Source: Amorphoplanes friuliensis DSM 7358 (GTDB lineage: Bacteria; Actinomycetota; Actinomycetes; Mycobacteriales; Micromonosporaceae). Taken from it: DNA of 64,000 nucleotides. The stretch covers positions 5,866,001 through 5,930,000 of the forward strand of contig NC_022657.1 of assembly GCF_000494755.1 (NCBI RefSeq), read 5' to 3'. Of the stretch, positions 8,462 to 20,097 are shown one piece after another. Numbering within the stretch: position 1 is the stretch's first letter; every line of letters begins with the position of its first letter. Below the pieces are notes generated by a model. It saw nothing but the letters and a program-made list of their open reading frames with translations. It was not told the DNA's origin and did not search any database. A program made the translations under genes and the position numbers.

Positions 8462-8954
8462 CGTGCACCTCCAGGGGACGTCCCGCGTTGAGGATGGCGG
8501 CGAGCTCGGTACGGCCCCGGTGCAGCCAGGACGTGACCGTGCCCGTGGCAGCACCGGTCTCCGCCGCGATCTGTGCCACGGACATGTCGAAGAGGTAGTG
8601 CAGAGCGACGGCCTGCCGCAGATTGGCGGGCAACTGCCGCAGCGCCGCGGTGAGCATCACGGTGTCCTCGCTGGGTGGCGGGGCCGGCTCCGGTGGACCG
8701 GTCCTGGTCAGGGCGGCCCGCCAGCCGCTGAGCCGGCGCCACCGGTCGGTCGCCAGGCGGGAGATCGCCAGCCGCATCCAGCCCTCCGGGGCCGGGTGTG
8801 CCGCCACCGTCCGCCAGTGCCGCCAGGCCCGCGTGTAGGCCTCCTGCACGATGTCCTGCGCCTCGGCGAGATCGCCGGTCAATGCCAGGCCGTACCGCAC
8901 CATCCGTAGTGACGTGTCCCGGTAGAACTCGTCGAATCCATGCGCATCGCGCAT
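8451..8954 (-). CDS. SigE-family ECF RNA polymerase sigma factor
   Basis: 167 residues. Region 2 is seen in FDEFYRDTSLRMVRYGLALT and AEAQDIVQEAYTRAWRHWRT, and region 4 in LRQLPANLRQAVALHYLFDM followed by the helix-turn-helix AAETGAATGTVTSWLHRGR. The short length and the GTVTSWLHRGR recognition helix fit the SigE family of actinomycete ECF factors. A purine-rich stretch GGGGGGACAGGG precedes the ATG. It is coupled to the membrane protein downstream. Targets cannot be told from this sequence. Confidence 0.88.
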   Translation of the reverse strand: MRDAHGFDEFYRDTSLRMVRYGLALTGDLAEAQDIVQEAYTRAWRHWRTVAAHPAPEGWMRLAISRLATDRWRRLSGWRAALTRTGPPEPAPPPSEDTVMLTAALRQLPANLRQAVALHYLFDMSVAQIAAETGAATGTVTSWLHRGRTELAAILNAGRPLEVHDAE

Positions 8955-9049
8955 CCCTGTCCCCCCGCTGTCGGCCCTGATATCAGCGAAACGGGTGCGC
9001 TCGCGGATTTGCTGCGGACATCGACAACTTTCTCGCGGAAAGACGGAAC

Positions 9050-9088
9050 GGGGCGCAGCGGACCCCCGGGAGAGGTCCGCTGCGCCCC
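9050..9088 (-). terminator. Hairpin terminator
   Basis: Perfect 15-base arms (9050-9064 and 9074-9088, GGGGCGCAGCGGACC and complement), nine-base loop, 18 bases past the stop of the leftward hypothetical gene. Confidence 0.7.
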
Positions 9089-9106
9089 GGCCGCGCGGAG
9101 GGTCGG

Positions 9107-9673
9107 TCAGGCTGCCATCGAGCTCGGCAGCAGGTAGAGCAGGTCGTCGCGGTGCAGGTCAGCCACGGTCTCGAGCAGATCCGGGTGGCGCAGCAGGGCG
9201 GCTGCCTCGAGGTCACGGGAGTCCGGCGCGGTCAGCCGGCGGAACTCCGTGGGCAGGTCACCGGCCCGGCGCGGGCGCGGGCGGGGCCGGTCGTCGTTGA
9301 TCGGTACGACAGCGGCGACCGAGTCGACGGCGCGCGCCGCCAGGAGAGGGTCGGCCAGCAGGCACGCGGCCCAGCTGACCACGACCTCGTCCACCCAGGT
9401 ACGCCAGCCCTCGTCCTCGGCCATCTCGTCGTCGGGCTCGCTGCCGGCCTTCCAGTCGAGCACCGCGGAGCCGCCGGGACCGGCCATGGCGACCAGCTCG
9501 GCGTCCACCGGCGTCGGGTAGCGCAGCCAGGCCGCGACGGTGACGGCCTGCCGGGCCTGGAGCTCGGCCAGGGTGTCGGCGGCCCGGTCGGCGCCGCTGG
9601 ACGGGTAGGCACGGATCAGCCAGTGCGTGCTTGCCGCGATGACCGGCGACAGCGCGGTGGACGGTCCGGCCAT
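9107..9673 (-). CDS. Hypothetical protein
   Basis: 188 residues, soluble, no signal peptide or membrane segment. Ala-rich helical N-terminal part (THWLIRAYPSSGADRAADTL, then LAELQARQAVTVAAWLRYP), an acidic middle stretch (SEPDDEMAEDEGW) and a Leu-rich end (HRDDLLYLLPSSMAA). I recognise no catalytic motif. It faces the spermidine-synthase-like gene divergently and ends in a clear terminator, and codon use matches its neighbours, so I take it as real. Confidence 0.6.
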   Translation of the reverse strand: MAGPSTALSPVIAASTHWLIRAYPSSGADRAADTLAELQARQAVTVAAWLRYPTPVDAELVAMAGPGGSAVLDWKAGSEPDDEMAEDEGWRTWVDEVVVSWAACLLADPLLAARAVDSVAAVVPINDDRPRPRPRRAGDLPTEFRRLTAPDSRDLEAAALLRHPDLLETVADLHRDDLLYLLPSSMAA

Positions 9674-9766
9674 GTGAGCCCCCAGGGTTCGGTGCGCACC
9701 CCACGCCGGGGTGCGTCACCGCTACCTCTCGGCGGCGGACAGGCCTGCTTGAGTAGCCTCGCCCCG

Positions 9767-10582
9767 ATGGCAACGCACGGCAACCGACGCGCAACGATCT
9801 TCACGCGCGTCGCCTCCGGGACGGCCTCGCTCGAACCGGACCACAGCCGGGAGCGGGGCTGGACGCTGCTGGTCGACGGCGTGCCGCAGTCGTACGTCGA
9901 CCTGGGTGATCCCACCTTCCTCGCGTTCGAGTACGTGCGCCGGCTGGCGACCGTGGTGCGGTTGTCGGCGCCTGCGGGCGTACCGGTGAAGGTTTTGCAT
10001 CTGGGAGGTGGCGGGCTGACGCTGGCGCGGTGGGTGGAGGCGACGCGGCCCGGGTCCGAGCAGACCGTGGTGGAGCGCGACGGCCTGCTGCTCGCCCTGG
10101 TCTCGCGGTCACTGCCCTGGCCGGCCTCCGTCGAGGTCGTGGTCGGTGATGCCCGCGAGTTCACCGATTCCGGACCGCAGCACGGGTACGACGTGATCGT
10201 GGTCGACGTGTTCGAGGGCGCGGCCATGCCGGCGAGCGTGGCCGGAGTGGGCTTCGCGAAGTCGACCGCGCACCTGCTCAGACCCGGTGGCGTGCTCGCG
10301 ATGAACCTGACCGACGTGCCGCCGCTGTCCTACTCGCGGATCCAGGCGGCGACCCTGCGTGCCGCCTTCGGTGACGTCGCGCTGATCGCCCCGCCGGGCA
10401 TGCTGCGCGGGCGCAAGGCCGGCAACGTGGTGCTCGCCGCCACCCACCGGCCCGGCGTCCTGAACGTCGAAAGGATCACCCGCTCGGTCGCCCGTGACAC
10501 AGAACCGGCACACGTCTGGTACGGCGCTGAATTGAACGCTTTCCTGGCCGGTGCCAGGGCGCGCCTCGACGGGCTGGGCTGA
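9767..10582 (+). CDS. Spermidine/spermine synthase-like methyltransferase-fold protein
   Basis: 271 residues. A Rossmann fold of the spermidine-synthase/AdoMet type: motif I KVLHLGGGGLTLARWVEATR, acidic strand 2 (TVVERDGLL), VVVGDAREF for the nucleoside contact, and DVIVVDVFEGAAMPASV followed by the HLLRPGGVLAMNL strand. Actinomycetes carry many such proteins beside true polyamine synthases and their substrate is often unknown; nothing here assigns putrescine specificity. The ATG at 9767 was chosen because similarity starts there; the frame continues upstream through the complement of the hypothetical gene. Confidence 0.75.
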   Translation: MATHGNRRATIFTRVASGTASLEPDHSRERGWTLLVDGVPQSYVDLGDPTFLAFEYVRRLATVVRLSAPAGVPVKVLHLGGGGLTLARWVEATRPGSEQTVVERDGLLLALVSRSLPWPASVEVVVGDAREFTDSGPQHGYDVIVVDVFEGAAMPASVAGVGFAKSTAHLLRPGGVLAMNLTDVPPLSYSRIQAATLRAAFGDVALIAPPGMLRGRKAGNVVLAATHRPGVLNVERITRSVARDTEPAHVWYGAELNAFLAGARARLDGLG

Positions 10583-10721
10583 GCGCTCTCCGGTAGGTTG
10601 AACGACACCGGGTGCGCGGCCGTTTGCGGTTGCTCCATACCGGAGAAATCAAGGGTCGACGGCTGCCGTAAATCGCCCGTCGCCATGCCTGCCCCCGCGC
10701 TTTCTGACTACGGTGGAGATC

Positions 10722-12692
10722 ATGACCGGTCGCTTTCCCATCGAAGATGTGACGCCATCGGTGTCCTGTGGCCGCTACCCCGCGAAGGCGGTGGTCGGCG
10801 AGCTCGTCCCCATTTCCGCGGTGTCCTATCGGGAAGGCCACCACTCGCTCGGTGTGAACGTGGTATGGCAGGGCCCGCACGGCGAGGCCGAGCCGTTCAC
10901 CCGGCTCGTCCCCGGCGAGCCCGGCCTCGACCAGTGGCACGGGGTGATCAAGCCGGACCGGGTCGGCCGCTGGACGTTCACCGTCGAGGCCTTCGACGAC
11001 CCGTACCTGACCTGGCGCAACGCGGTCACCAAGAAGATCGGCGCCGGGCAGGGCCTGGAGGACCTGGCCAACGACCTGGCCGAGGGCGCCGACGTGCTCG
11101 ACCTCGCGTCCAAGATCGTGCCGCAGGCCGAGGAGGAGCGGGTCCGCGCCGCCGCCGCCGCGCTGCGCGACGAGGACCGCTCGCTGTTCTCCCGCGTCTC
11201 GCCCGCGCTGGACCTCGAGGAGCTGCTCTGGCAGCACCCGGTCCGCCAGCTGGTGACCACCACCCGCTCGTACGTGATCTGGGTCGACCGGCAGCGGGCG
11301 CTCTACTCCTCCTGGTACGAGTTCTTCCCGCGCTCCGAGGGTGCGGAGATCGGCCCGGACGCGACGCCGATCAAGCACGGCACGTTCAAGACCGCCTCCG
11401 AGCGCATCCCGGCCGTGGCGGCGATGGGCTTCGACGTGCTCTACCTGCCGCCGATCCACCCGATCGGCAAGATCAACCGCAAGGGCCGCAACAACACGCT
11501 GGTGGCCCGGCCGGGCATCGACGTCGGCTCACCGTGGGCGATCGGCTCCGACGAGGGCGGCCACGACGCGATCAACCCGCTGCTGGGCACGCTGGAGGAC
11601 TTCCGCGACTTCATCGGCGTCGCCCACGCCAACGGCCTCGAGATCGCGATGGACTTGGCCCTGCAGGCCGCGCCCGACCACCCGTGGGTCAAGACGCACC
11701 CCGAGTGGTTCACCACGCGCGCCGACGGCACCATCGCGTACGCCGAGAACCCGCCCAAGAAATACCAGGACATCTACCCGATCAACTTCGACAACGACCC
11801 CAAGGGTCTGCGCGAGGAGGTCCTGCGGATCGTCCTGCACTGGGTGGAGAACGGCGTCAAGATCTTCCGCGTCGACAACCCGCACACCAAGACGCTCAAC
11901 TTCTGGCAGTGGCTGATCTCCAAGATCAAGGCCGTCGACCCGGACGTGCTGTTCCTGGCCGAGGCGTTCACGCGGCCGGCCATGATGGGCGGGCTCGGCA
12001 AGATCGGCTTCACCCAGTCCTACACGTACTTCACCTGGCGCACCACGGCCTGGGAGATGCGTGAGTACATGGGCCAGCTCAAGGCGTCCCTCGACTACAT
12101 GCGGCCGAACTTCTGGCCCAACACCCCGGACATCCTGCACGAGTCGCTGCAGCACGGCGGCCCGCCCATGTTCAAGATCCGGACGGTGCTGGCAAGCATG
12201 CTCTCGCCGTCGTGGGGCATGTATGCAGGGCTGGAGCTCTTCGAGCACGTGAACCGGCCGGGTGCCGAGGAGTACATCGACAACGAGAAGTTCGAGCTCA
12301 AGCCGCGGGACTGGGCCGGTGCCGAGCGGACCGGACGCACGCTGGCGCCGTACATCACCAAATTGAACGCGATCAGGCGCGAGAATCCGGCGCTGCAGTG
12401 GCTCCGGAACCTGGAATTCCACGAGATCGACAACCCGTCGCTGCTGTGCTGGTCGAAACGTGATCCGGAGACAGGCAACACCGTTCTGGTGATCTGCTCG
12501 TTCGACTCGGCAAACGTGCAATGGGGTAACACGACACTCGACATGCCGACGCTGGGCCTGGACTGGCACGAACGGTTCACCGTCACCGACCAGATCAGCG
12601 GGGCGACGTACGAGTGGGGTCAGCACAACGCGGTCCGGATCGACCCGTACGTCGAGCCGGCACACGTTTTTGTGGTGCATCCCCGCCGCTAG
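10722..12692 (+). CDS. glgE: Alpha-1,4-glucan:maltose-1-phosphate maltosyltransferase
   Basis: 656 residues, GH13 subfamily 3. GlgE transfers maltose from alpha-maltose 1-phosphate to growing alpha-glucan in the cytoplasm. The N-terminal beta domain (about 1-190) is followed by the barrel with YLPPIHPIGKINRKGRNN, the nucleophile Asp385 in IFRVDNPHTKTLNFWQW and acid/base Glu414 in VLFLAEAFTRPAMMGGLGK. SWGMYAGLELFEHV and the C-terminal beta domain complete the usual length. ATG 10722 follows GGTGGAG closely; GTG 10713 would add three residues. It is the first gene of a four-gene operon with treS (48-base gap), mak and glgB, which together convert trehalose to branched glucan. Confidence 0.96.
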   Translation: MTGRFPIEDVTPSVSCGRYPAKAVVGELVPISAVSYREGHHSLGVNVVWQGPHGEAEPFTRLVPGEPGLDQWHGVIKPDRVGRWTFTVEAFDDPYLTWRNAVTKKIGAGQGLEDLANDLAEGADVLDLASKIVPQAEEERVRAAAAALRDEDRSLFSRVSPALDLEELLWQHPVRQLVTTTRSYVIWVDRQRALYSSWYEFFPRSEGAEIGPDATPIKHGTFKTASERIPAVAAMGFDVLYLPPIHPIGKINRKGRNNTLVARPGIDVGSPWAIGSDEGGHDAINPLLGTLEDFRDFIGVAHANGLEIAMDLALQAAPDHPWVKTHPEWFTTRADGTIAYAENPPKKYQDIYPINFDNDPKGLREEVLRIVLHWVENGVKIFRVDNPHTKTLNFWQWLISKIKAVDPDVLFLAEAFTRPAMMGGLGKIGFTQSYTYFTWRTTAWEMREYMGQLKASLDYMRPNFWPNTPDILHESLQHGGPPMFKIRTVLASMLSPSWGMYAGLELFEHVNRPGAEEYIDNEKFELKPRDWAGAERTGRTLAPYITKLNAIRRENPALQWLRNLEFHEIDNPSLLCWSKRDPETGNTVLVICSFDSANVQWGNTTLDMPTLGLDWHERFTVTDQISGATYEWGQHNAVRIDPYVEPAHVFVVHPRR

Positions 12693-12740
12693 GCGGCACA
12701 AGCGATTCAGTTCCTGCGGGGTGGGGTAGGTGAACGTCTG

Positions 12741-14512
<1,772 letters not shown>

Positions 14513-14516
<4 letters not shown>

Positions 14517-15823
14517 CGCTGCCCTACGCCGAATGGCTCCCCCAGCAACGCTGGTACGCGGGCCGCAGCCGGACGCTGGACGATGTCAAGCAGGCCTCGT
14601 CCACGCCGCTCAAGGACGACCTCGATCTGGTCCTGCTCGACGTGTCCTACACCGACGGCAGCTCCGAGCGGTACCAGGTGCTCGTGGCCTGGGACTCGGG
14701 GCCGATCTCGGAGTACAGCTCGGTCGCCACGATCGGCACGGACGGCGACCGCACCGGTTACGACGGCCTGTACGACCCGGCCGCCGCGACGTACCTGCTG
14801 TCGCTGGTCTCGTCCGATGCCACCGTCGGGGACATCGTGTTCCAGTCCGAGCCGGACGCGACGTTCCCGCTGGAGCACGCCTCACGGGTCTTCGACGCCG
14901 AGCAGAGCAACACCAGCGTCATCTTCGAGCAGGAGGCCATCCTCAAGGTCTTCCGCCGGGTCGACCGCGGCATCAGCCCCGACATCGAGCTCAACCGGGT
15001 GCTCGGCCGGGCCGGTAACCCGCACGTGGCCAAGCTGCTCGGCTCGTTCGAGACCACCCAGGACGGCGAGCCCTACCCCCTCGGCATGGTCACCGCGTAC
15101 GCCCTGAACTCCGCAGAGGGCTGGGCGATGGCCACCGCCAGCGCCCGCGACCTGTTCGCCGACGCCGAGCTGGGCGCCGACGAGGTCGGTGGCGACTTCG
15201 CGGGCGAGTCCTACCGCCTCGGCGAGGCCGTCGCCTCCGTGCACCAGACGCTGGCGGCCGAGCTCGGCTCGGGCCCGGCGCCGTTCCCGGTGGACTCCGT
15301 CATCGCCCGGCTCGCCTCGGCGACCGCCGCGGTGCCGGAGCTGGCCACGTACGGCCCGGCGATCGAGGAGAGCTTCCGCAAGCTGACGGGCGAGCAGATC
15401 ACCGTGCAGCGTGTGCACGGCGACCTGCACCTCGGCCAGGTGCTGCGGGTGCCCGCGGCCTGGCTGCTCATCGACTTCGAGGGCGAGCCCGGCCAGCCCC
15501 TCGACGAGCGGCGCCAGCCCGATTCACCCCTGCGCGACGTCGCCGGCGTCCTGCGCAGTTACGAGTACGCCGCCTACCAGTTGCTGGTGGACCAGGACGA
15601 CGACGAGCACCTCGCCGGCCGGGCCCGCGAATGGGTCGACCGCAACCGCGACGCGTTCTGCGACGGCTACGCGGCCGCTTCCGGGCACGATCCGCGGGAG
15701 CAGGGTGCGTTGCTCGCGGCGTACGAGCTGGACAAGGCGGTCTACGAGGCCGCGTACGAATCCCGGCACCGGCCCGGCTGGCTGCGGATCCCGCTGCGGT
15801 CGATCGCCCGGCTCGTCGGCTGA
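14513..15823 (+). CDS. mak: Maltokinase
   Basis: 436 residues. Makes alpha-maltose 1-phosphate from maltose and ATP, the donor for GlgE. The N-terminal cap begins [19 protein letters not shown], typical of maltokinases; the kinase lobe has [16 protein letters not shown] (nucleotide Lys) and the aminoglycoside-kinase-like catalytic loop [12 protein letters not shown] (about Asp304) with metal-binding [12 protein letters not shown] (about Asp321). The ATG overlaps the treS stop by four bases. The stop TGA is followed at once by an ATG in TGATG. Confidence 0.95.
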
Positions 15824-15834
15824 TGACCACCCCC

Positions 15835-15841
15835 GAAGGAG
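15835..15841 (+). promoter_or_regulatory. glgB: Strong ribosome binding site deciding the glgB start
   Basis: GAAGGAG lies five bases before ATG 15847. The earlier in-frame ATG at 15823, fused to the mak stop, has no such site, so 15847 is preferred. Confidence 0.7.
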
Positions 15842-15846
15842 CTCCG

Positions 15847-18009
15847 ATGATCGGGCAGACCACCCCGCCCACGCCCGCTGTGACCGGTGACCAGCGTGCC
15901 TTGAACGCCGTCGTCTCCGGCGACACCCACGACCCGCACGGTGTGCTGGGCACCCACCCGTCCGGTGACAAGACGGTCATCCGCACCATGCGCAAGGGTG
16001 CCAAGGACGTTTTTGTCGTCGTCGACGGCGAGAAGACCCCGATGGCCCAGGTCCACCCCGACGGCATCTTCGCCGTCGAGCTCCCGGGTACGGTGCTCGA
16101 CTACCGGCTCGACGTCGACGGGACGGTCTGCGACGACCCGTACCGGCATCTGCCCAGCCTGGGCGAGCTGGACCTGCACCTGATCGGTGAGGGCCGGCAC
16201 GAGAAGCTGTGGAAGGTCCTGGGTGCGCAGCCGCGGGACGGCGGCGTGGCCTTCGCCGTGTGGGCGCCGAGCGCCCGCGGCGTGCAGGTCATCGGCGACG
16301 TGGTCGGCTGGGGCCCGTTCGACGGCTGGCCGATGCGCTCGCTCGGCAGCAGCGGCGTCTGGGAGCTCTACGTCCCCGGCGCGTCGTCCGGCACCAAGTA
16401 CAAGTTCAAGATCCTCGGTCGTGACGGTGTCTGGCGCGAGAAGGCCGACCCGCTGGCCCAGCACACCGAGATCCCCCCGCGTACGGCGTCAGTCGTTTTT
16501 GCCTCGTCCTACGAATGGCAGGACGCCGACTGGATGGCCGAACGCGCGAAGAAGCAGTGGCACCAGGAACCGATGAGCGCCTACGAGGTGCACCTCGGCT
16601 CGTGGCGGCCCGGCCTGTCCTACGTCGAGCTGGCTGAGCAGCTGGTCGACTACGTGGTGGAGACCGGCTTCACGCACGTCGAGCTGATGCCCGTCATGGA
16701 GCACCCGTTCGGTGGCTCCTGGGGTTACCAGGTCACCGGCTACTTCGCGCCGACGTCCCGCTTCGGTTCGCCGGACGAGTTCCGCTACCTGGTCGACAAG
16801 CTGCACCAGGCCGGCATCGGCGTCATCCTCGACTGGGTGCCCGCCCACTTCCCCAAGGACGAGTGGGCCCTGGCCCGCTTCGACGGCACCCCGCTCTACG
16901 AGCACGGTGACTGGCGCCGCGGCGAGCACCCCGACTGGGGCACGTACGTCTTCGACTTCGGCCGGCGCGAGGTCCGCAACTTCCTGGTGGCCAACGCCAA
17001 CTACTGGTGCGAGGAGTTCCACGCCGACGGCCTGCGTGTCGACGCCGTCGCCTCGATGCTCTACCTGGACTACTCGCGCAAGGAAGGCGAGTGGACCCCC
17101 AACCAGTACGGCGGCCGGGAGAACCTCGACGCGATCAGCTTCCTCCAGGAGATGAACGCGACCGTCTACCGCAACAACCCCGGCGTGGTCACCATCGCCG
17201 AGGAGTCGACGGCGTGGCCGGGCGTCACCCGCCCGACACACCTCGGTGGTCTCGGCTTCGGCTTCAAATGGAACATGGGCTGGATGAACGACACCCTCTC
17301 CTACATGGAGAAGGAGCCCATCTACCGCCAGTGGCACCACCACCAGATGACCTTCGCCACCGTGTACGCGTGGAGCGAGAACTACATCCTCCCGATCAGC
17401 CACGACGAGGTCGTCCACGGCAAGGGTTCCCTCACCGGCAAGATGCCCGGCGACGACTGGCAGAAGCTCGCCAACACCCGCGCCCTGTTCGGCTTCATGT
17501 GGGCCTTCACCGGCAAGCAGCTCATCTTCATGGGTACCGAGATGGGCGACCGTCAGGAATGGAGTGAGGAACGCGGCCTCGACTGGGACCTCCTCGCCGA
17601 CGACAGCCGCGGTGGTGGCATCCACAAGCTGATCCAGGACCTGAACCGCGTGTACAAGGAATCCCCCGCGCTGTGGACCCAGGACACGACCGCGAGCGGC
17701 TTCCGCTGGATCACGAGCGAGGACTCCCAGCACAACACGTTCTCGTTCCTCCGCTTCGCCCCGAACGGCGACACGCTGGCCTGCATCGTCAACTTCGCGG
17801 CGGTCCCGCACGAGAACTACCGCATCGGCCTCCCCCGCCCCGGCGTCTGGCGCGAGGTCGTCAACACCGACAGCTCCCTCTACGGCGGCTCGGGTGTCGG
17901 CAACCTCGGTGAGGTCCACGCCGAAGAAATGCCCTGGCACGGCCTGAACGCCTCGGCGTCGCTCCGGGTGCCCCCGCTGGGCGCGGTCTGGCTCAAGCTC
18001 GACGCCTGA
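15847..18009 (+). CDS. glgB: 1,4-alpha-glucan branching enzyme
   Basis: 720 residues, GH13 subfamily 9. Forms alpha-1,6 branches in the alpha-glucan made by GlgE. An N-terminal carbohydrate-binding module ([19 protein letters not shown]) and a second beta domain ([19 protein letters not shown]) precede the catalytic barrel with [20 protein letters not shown], nucleophile Asp399 ([17 protein letters not shown]), acid/base Glu452 ([15 protein letters not shown]) and Asp520 ([13 protein letters not shown]). [16 protein letters not shown] and the C-terminal beta domain are complete. An alternative start at 15823 adds eight residues. It ends the operon before a strong terminator. Confidence 0.96.
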   Translation: MIGQTTPPTPAVTGDQRALNAVVSGDTHDPHGVLGTHPSGDKTVIRTMRKGAKDVFVVVDGEKTPMAQVHPDGIFAVELPGTVLDYRLDVDGTVCDDPYRHLPSLGELDLHLIGEGRHEKLWKVLGAQPRDGGVAFAVWAPSARGVQVIGDVVGWGPFDGWPMRSLGSSGVWELYVPGASSGTKYKFKILGRDGVWREKADPLAQHTEIPPRTASVVFASSYEWQDADWMAERAKKQWHQEPMSAYEVHLGSWRPGLSYVELAEQLVDYVVETGFTHVELMPVMEHPFGGSWGYQVTGYFAPTSRFGSPDEFRYLVDKLHQAGIGVILDWVPAHFPKDEWALARFDGTPLYEHGDWRRGEHPDWGTYVFDFGRREVRNFLVANANYWCEEFHADGLRVDAVASMLYLDYSRKEGEWTPNQYGGRENLDAISFLQEMNATVYRNNPGVVTIAEESTAWPGVTRPTHLGGLGFGFKWNMGWMNDTLSYMEKEPIYRQWHHHQMTFATVYAWSENYILPISHDEVVHGKGSLTGKMPGDDWQKLANTRALFGFMWAFTGKQLIFMGTEMGDRQEWSEERGLDWDLLADDSRGGGIHKLIQDLNRVYKESPALWTQDTTASGFRWITSEDSQHNTFSFLRFAPNGDTLACIVNFAAVPHENYRIGLPRPGVWREVVNTDSSLYGGSGVGNLGEVHAEEMPWHGLNASASLRVPPLGAVWLKLDA

Positions 18010-18017
18010 TCGGCAAC

Positions 18018-18058
18018 GGCTGCTGCCTCCACCTCCACTCCGGAGGCAGCAGCCTTTT
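18018..18058 (+). terminator. Rho-independent terminator of the glgE operon
   Basis: Perfect 13-base arms (GGCTGCTGCCTCC at 18018-18030 and complement 18042-18054), 11-base loop, followed by TTTT at 18055-18058. Confidence 0.9.
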
Positions 18059-18072
18059 CCCTGGGGAGCTCC

Positions 18073-18465
18073 GTGACCACCATCCGCCAGTTCCGCTGGC
18101 CCGACTACGACGCGGTCGTCGCCGTGTGGGCAGCGGCCGGCCGCGAACCCGTCCCCCGCGCCGAACTGAACCCCGAACTTTTCCTGGTCGCCGAATCGGA
18201 CGAACAGATCGTGGCCGTCGTCATGGGCACCTACGACGGCCGCCGAGGCTGGATCCTCCGCCTGGCCGTCCACCCGGCCCACCGCCGCCAGGGCTTGGCC
18301 ACCCGCCTGGTCGGCGAACTGGAACAGCGATTCACGGCTTTGGGCTGCCCCCGCGTGAACCTGCTCGTGATGCCCGACAACACGGACGGTCTGAGCTTCT
18401 GGCAGGCGCTGGGCTACATCCCCTACCCGGACGTCCTCTGCTCCAAGCCCCTCCAGACCACCTGA
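18073..18465 (+). CDS. GNAT-family N-acetyltransferase
   Basis: 130 residues, a single GNAT domain. The acetyl-CoA pyrophosphate loop is seen in LAVHPAHRRQGLATRLVGEL, followed by VNLLVMPDNTDGLSFWQALG and the closing strand GYIPYPDVLCSKPL. GTG 18073 has GGGGAG six bases upstream. It lies immediately after the glgE operon terminator, so it needs its own promoter. The substrate is unknown. Confidence 0.85.
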   Translation: MTTIRQFRWPDYDAVVAVWAAAGREPVPRAELNPELFLVAESDEQIVAVVMGTYDGRRGWILRLAVHPAHRRQGLATRLVGELEQRFTALGCPRVNLLVMPDNTDGLSFWQALGYIPYPDVLCSKPLQTT

Positions 18466-18508
18466 CGCTGCCTGCCCCACTCTTCGGCACGGTCGATAGG
18501 CTGACGTC

Positions 18509-19237
18509 ATGGTGACCTCGCCGCCGGCTGTGCTGGAGTTCGGGCGGCAGCTCGAGGCGCTGGGGTGGGTCACGGACCTCCTCGTCGCGGGGTCTCTGGC
18601 CACCGGTGACTACCTTCCCGGGGTCAGCGACCTTGATCTGGTCGCCGTCGTTGACGGTCCGATGGACAACAGCCGCCAGTCGACGCTCGTGGCCCTGCAT
18701 CGTGAGCTCGACGGCGGTGTGGCGGCAGGCATGGACCTCGGATGCGTCTACGTCTCCGCCGCCCAGGCCGACGACGTCCACGTCCTGCATCCGACCTGGA
18801 CCCACGGTCAGCTCGTGCAGCGCATCCTGTCCGGGATCACCAGGGCGGAGCTTGTGCGCCACGGGTACGCCATCTTCGGCCGTCCACCCGCCGACGTCCT
18901 GCCCGCGATGAGCGACGACGACATCCGCGCGGCGGCCCGCGCCGAACTGACCGGCTACTGGACCTGGGCGGCCTGGCGTCCGTGGTTGTGGCTGAACCCG
19001 GTCATCGCCGACCTGGGCCTCACCTCCATGGCCCGCGGCCGTCACGCCCTGCACACCGGCACCCTCCTCACCAAGAGCCGGGCGATCGAACAAGCTCACG
19101 CCCCGGCCTGGCTGATCGACCAACTACGGTCTCGCCGGCACGGCAACCCCGTCCCTTCGCCGCGTTTCCGCACCGCCCTCATCGCCTGGCGCGACGCCCG
19201 CCGTACAACTCGCGGAGCGGCTGCTCCACATTTGTAG
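18509..19237 (+). CDS. Nucleotidyltransferase-domain protein
   Basis: 242 residues. The N-terminal part has the nucleotidyltransferase signature GSLATGDYLPGVSDLDLV (GS followed by D-x-D for metal and nucleotide), as in aminoglycoside adenylyltransferases and MNT-type toxins/antitoxins. The C-terminal half is helical (LTGYWTWAAWRPWLWLNPVI, then a segment with GRHALHTGTLLTKSRAIEQA) and resembles the helical domain of adenylyltransferases of the aadA type. No partner HEPN gene is adjacent. The function could be antibiotic or protein adenylylation; sequence alone does not decide. Confidence 0.7.
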   Translation: MVTSPPAVLEFGRQLEALGWVTDLLVAGSLATGDYLPGVSDLDLVAVVDGPMDNSRQSTLVALHRELDGGVAAGMDLGCVYVSAAQADDVHVLHPTWTHGQLVQRILSGITRAELVRHGYAIFGRPPADVLPAMSDDDIRAAARAELTGYWTWAAWRPWLWLNPVIADLGLTSMARGRHALHTGTLLTKSRAIEQAHAPAWLIDQLRSRRHGNPVPSPRFRTALIAWRDARRTTRGAAAPHL

Positions 19238-19680
19238 TCCCAGCGTCGACCGCCTTTCCGGAGCGTGTCTGGACCTGCGCCACATTCCGCCGGACGACGT
19301 CCAGCGGCAGAAGTCGGAATCGGTCGGCGCGTGCTCGAGCCCGGGCCACCCCGGCGCTCGTCCGTCGACCCACCATGCCGACCCGCCCTTGAGCGTCAAG
19401 TCGGCACCCATGCCGGGCCGCGGTCGACCCATGGCCGCGAGGCAGGCGAGTGGGGGCCGAAGCCGGCCACACCCCATCCCACCAATCGGCGTCAGCCGCC
19501 GTGCCGTTCCTCGGCACACGTGCCAGCAGCATCAGAGCGTTTGACGCGACGGCCGGTGCCACCCACCCAGGTACGACAGCTTGGTCTTGATCCGGGGTTG
19601 CTTGTCCACAGGCGCGAGAAAGTGTCGGTGCTGGGGTCTAGGGTTCGAAGACGTAGCTGACCTCGGCAAAGGAGCCGATC
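19238..19680. other. Intergenic region without supported gene
   Basis: 443 bases between two rightward genes. The open frames here lack ribosome sites and plausible protein composition on either strand. An AAAGGAG ribosome site for the downstream gene is at its right end. I see no hairpin terminator or repeat that stands out. Confidence 0.5.
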
Positions 19681-20097
19681 ATGACTGTTCGCCTCAATCC
19701 CTACATCGCTTTCGAGGGCGGGAGCGCCCGGGCCGCGATGGAGTTCTATCACTCGGTTTTCGGGGGCAACCTCGTGATCAACACGTTCGGTGAGTTCGGG
19801 GCGCCGGACCCGGAGCTGGCCGACAAGGTCATGCACGGGATGCTCGAGACCCCGGACGGGCTGGCGCTGATGGGGGCCGATTCGCCGCCCGGGATGGAGC
19901 ACGTCACCGGCAACAACATCGCCATCAGTCTGAGTGGTGACGAGGGTGACCGGATGCGGGGTTACTGGGCGCAGCTGTCCGACGGCGGGTCGGTGAGCAC
20001 GCCGCTCGAGAAGCAGATGTGGGGCGACGAGTTCGGGACGTGCCGGGACAGGTTCGGGGTCGAGTGGATGGTCAACATCACGGCGCCGCAGGTCTGA
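19681..20097 (+). CDS. VOC-family (PhnB-like) glyoxalase-fold protein
   Basis: 138 residues with the PhnB-type start LNPYIAFEGGSARAAMEFYH, the middle KVMHGMLETPDGLALMGADS, and the end FGTCRDRFGVEWMVNI, a pattern common to 3-demethylubiquinone-methyltransferase-like VOC proteins. Such proteins are mostly of unknown function; some bind antibiotics or metals. AAAGGAG precedes the ATG. The TGA shares its A with the next ATG (TGATG), so it is coupled to the MmcQ/YjbR gene. Confidence 0.85.
   Translation: MTVRLNPYIAFEGGSARAAMEFYHSVFGGNLVINTFGEFGAPDPELADKVMHGMLETPDGLALMGADSPPGMEHVTGNNIAISLSGDEGDRMRGYWAQLSDGGSVSTPLEKQMWGDEFGTCRDRFGVEWMVNITAPQV

Noticed and set aside
16489-18603. 704-codon minus-strand frame opposite glgB and the acetyltransferase
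   Set aside because: Spans two unrelated real genes on the other strand and has no recognisable domain.
19124-19660. Open frames of about 130 codons on both strands in the 19.2-19.7 kb gap
   Set aside because: They overlap each other or the nucleotidyltransferase gene, are Arg/Pro-rich and lack ribosome sites.
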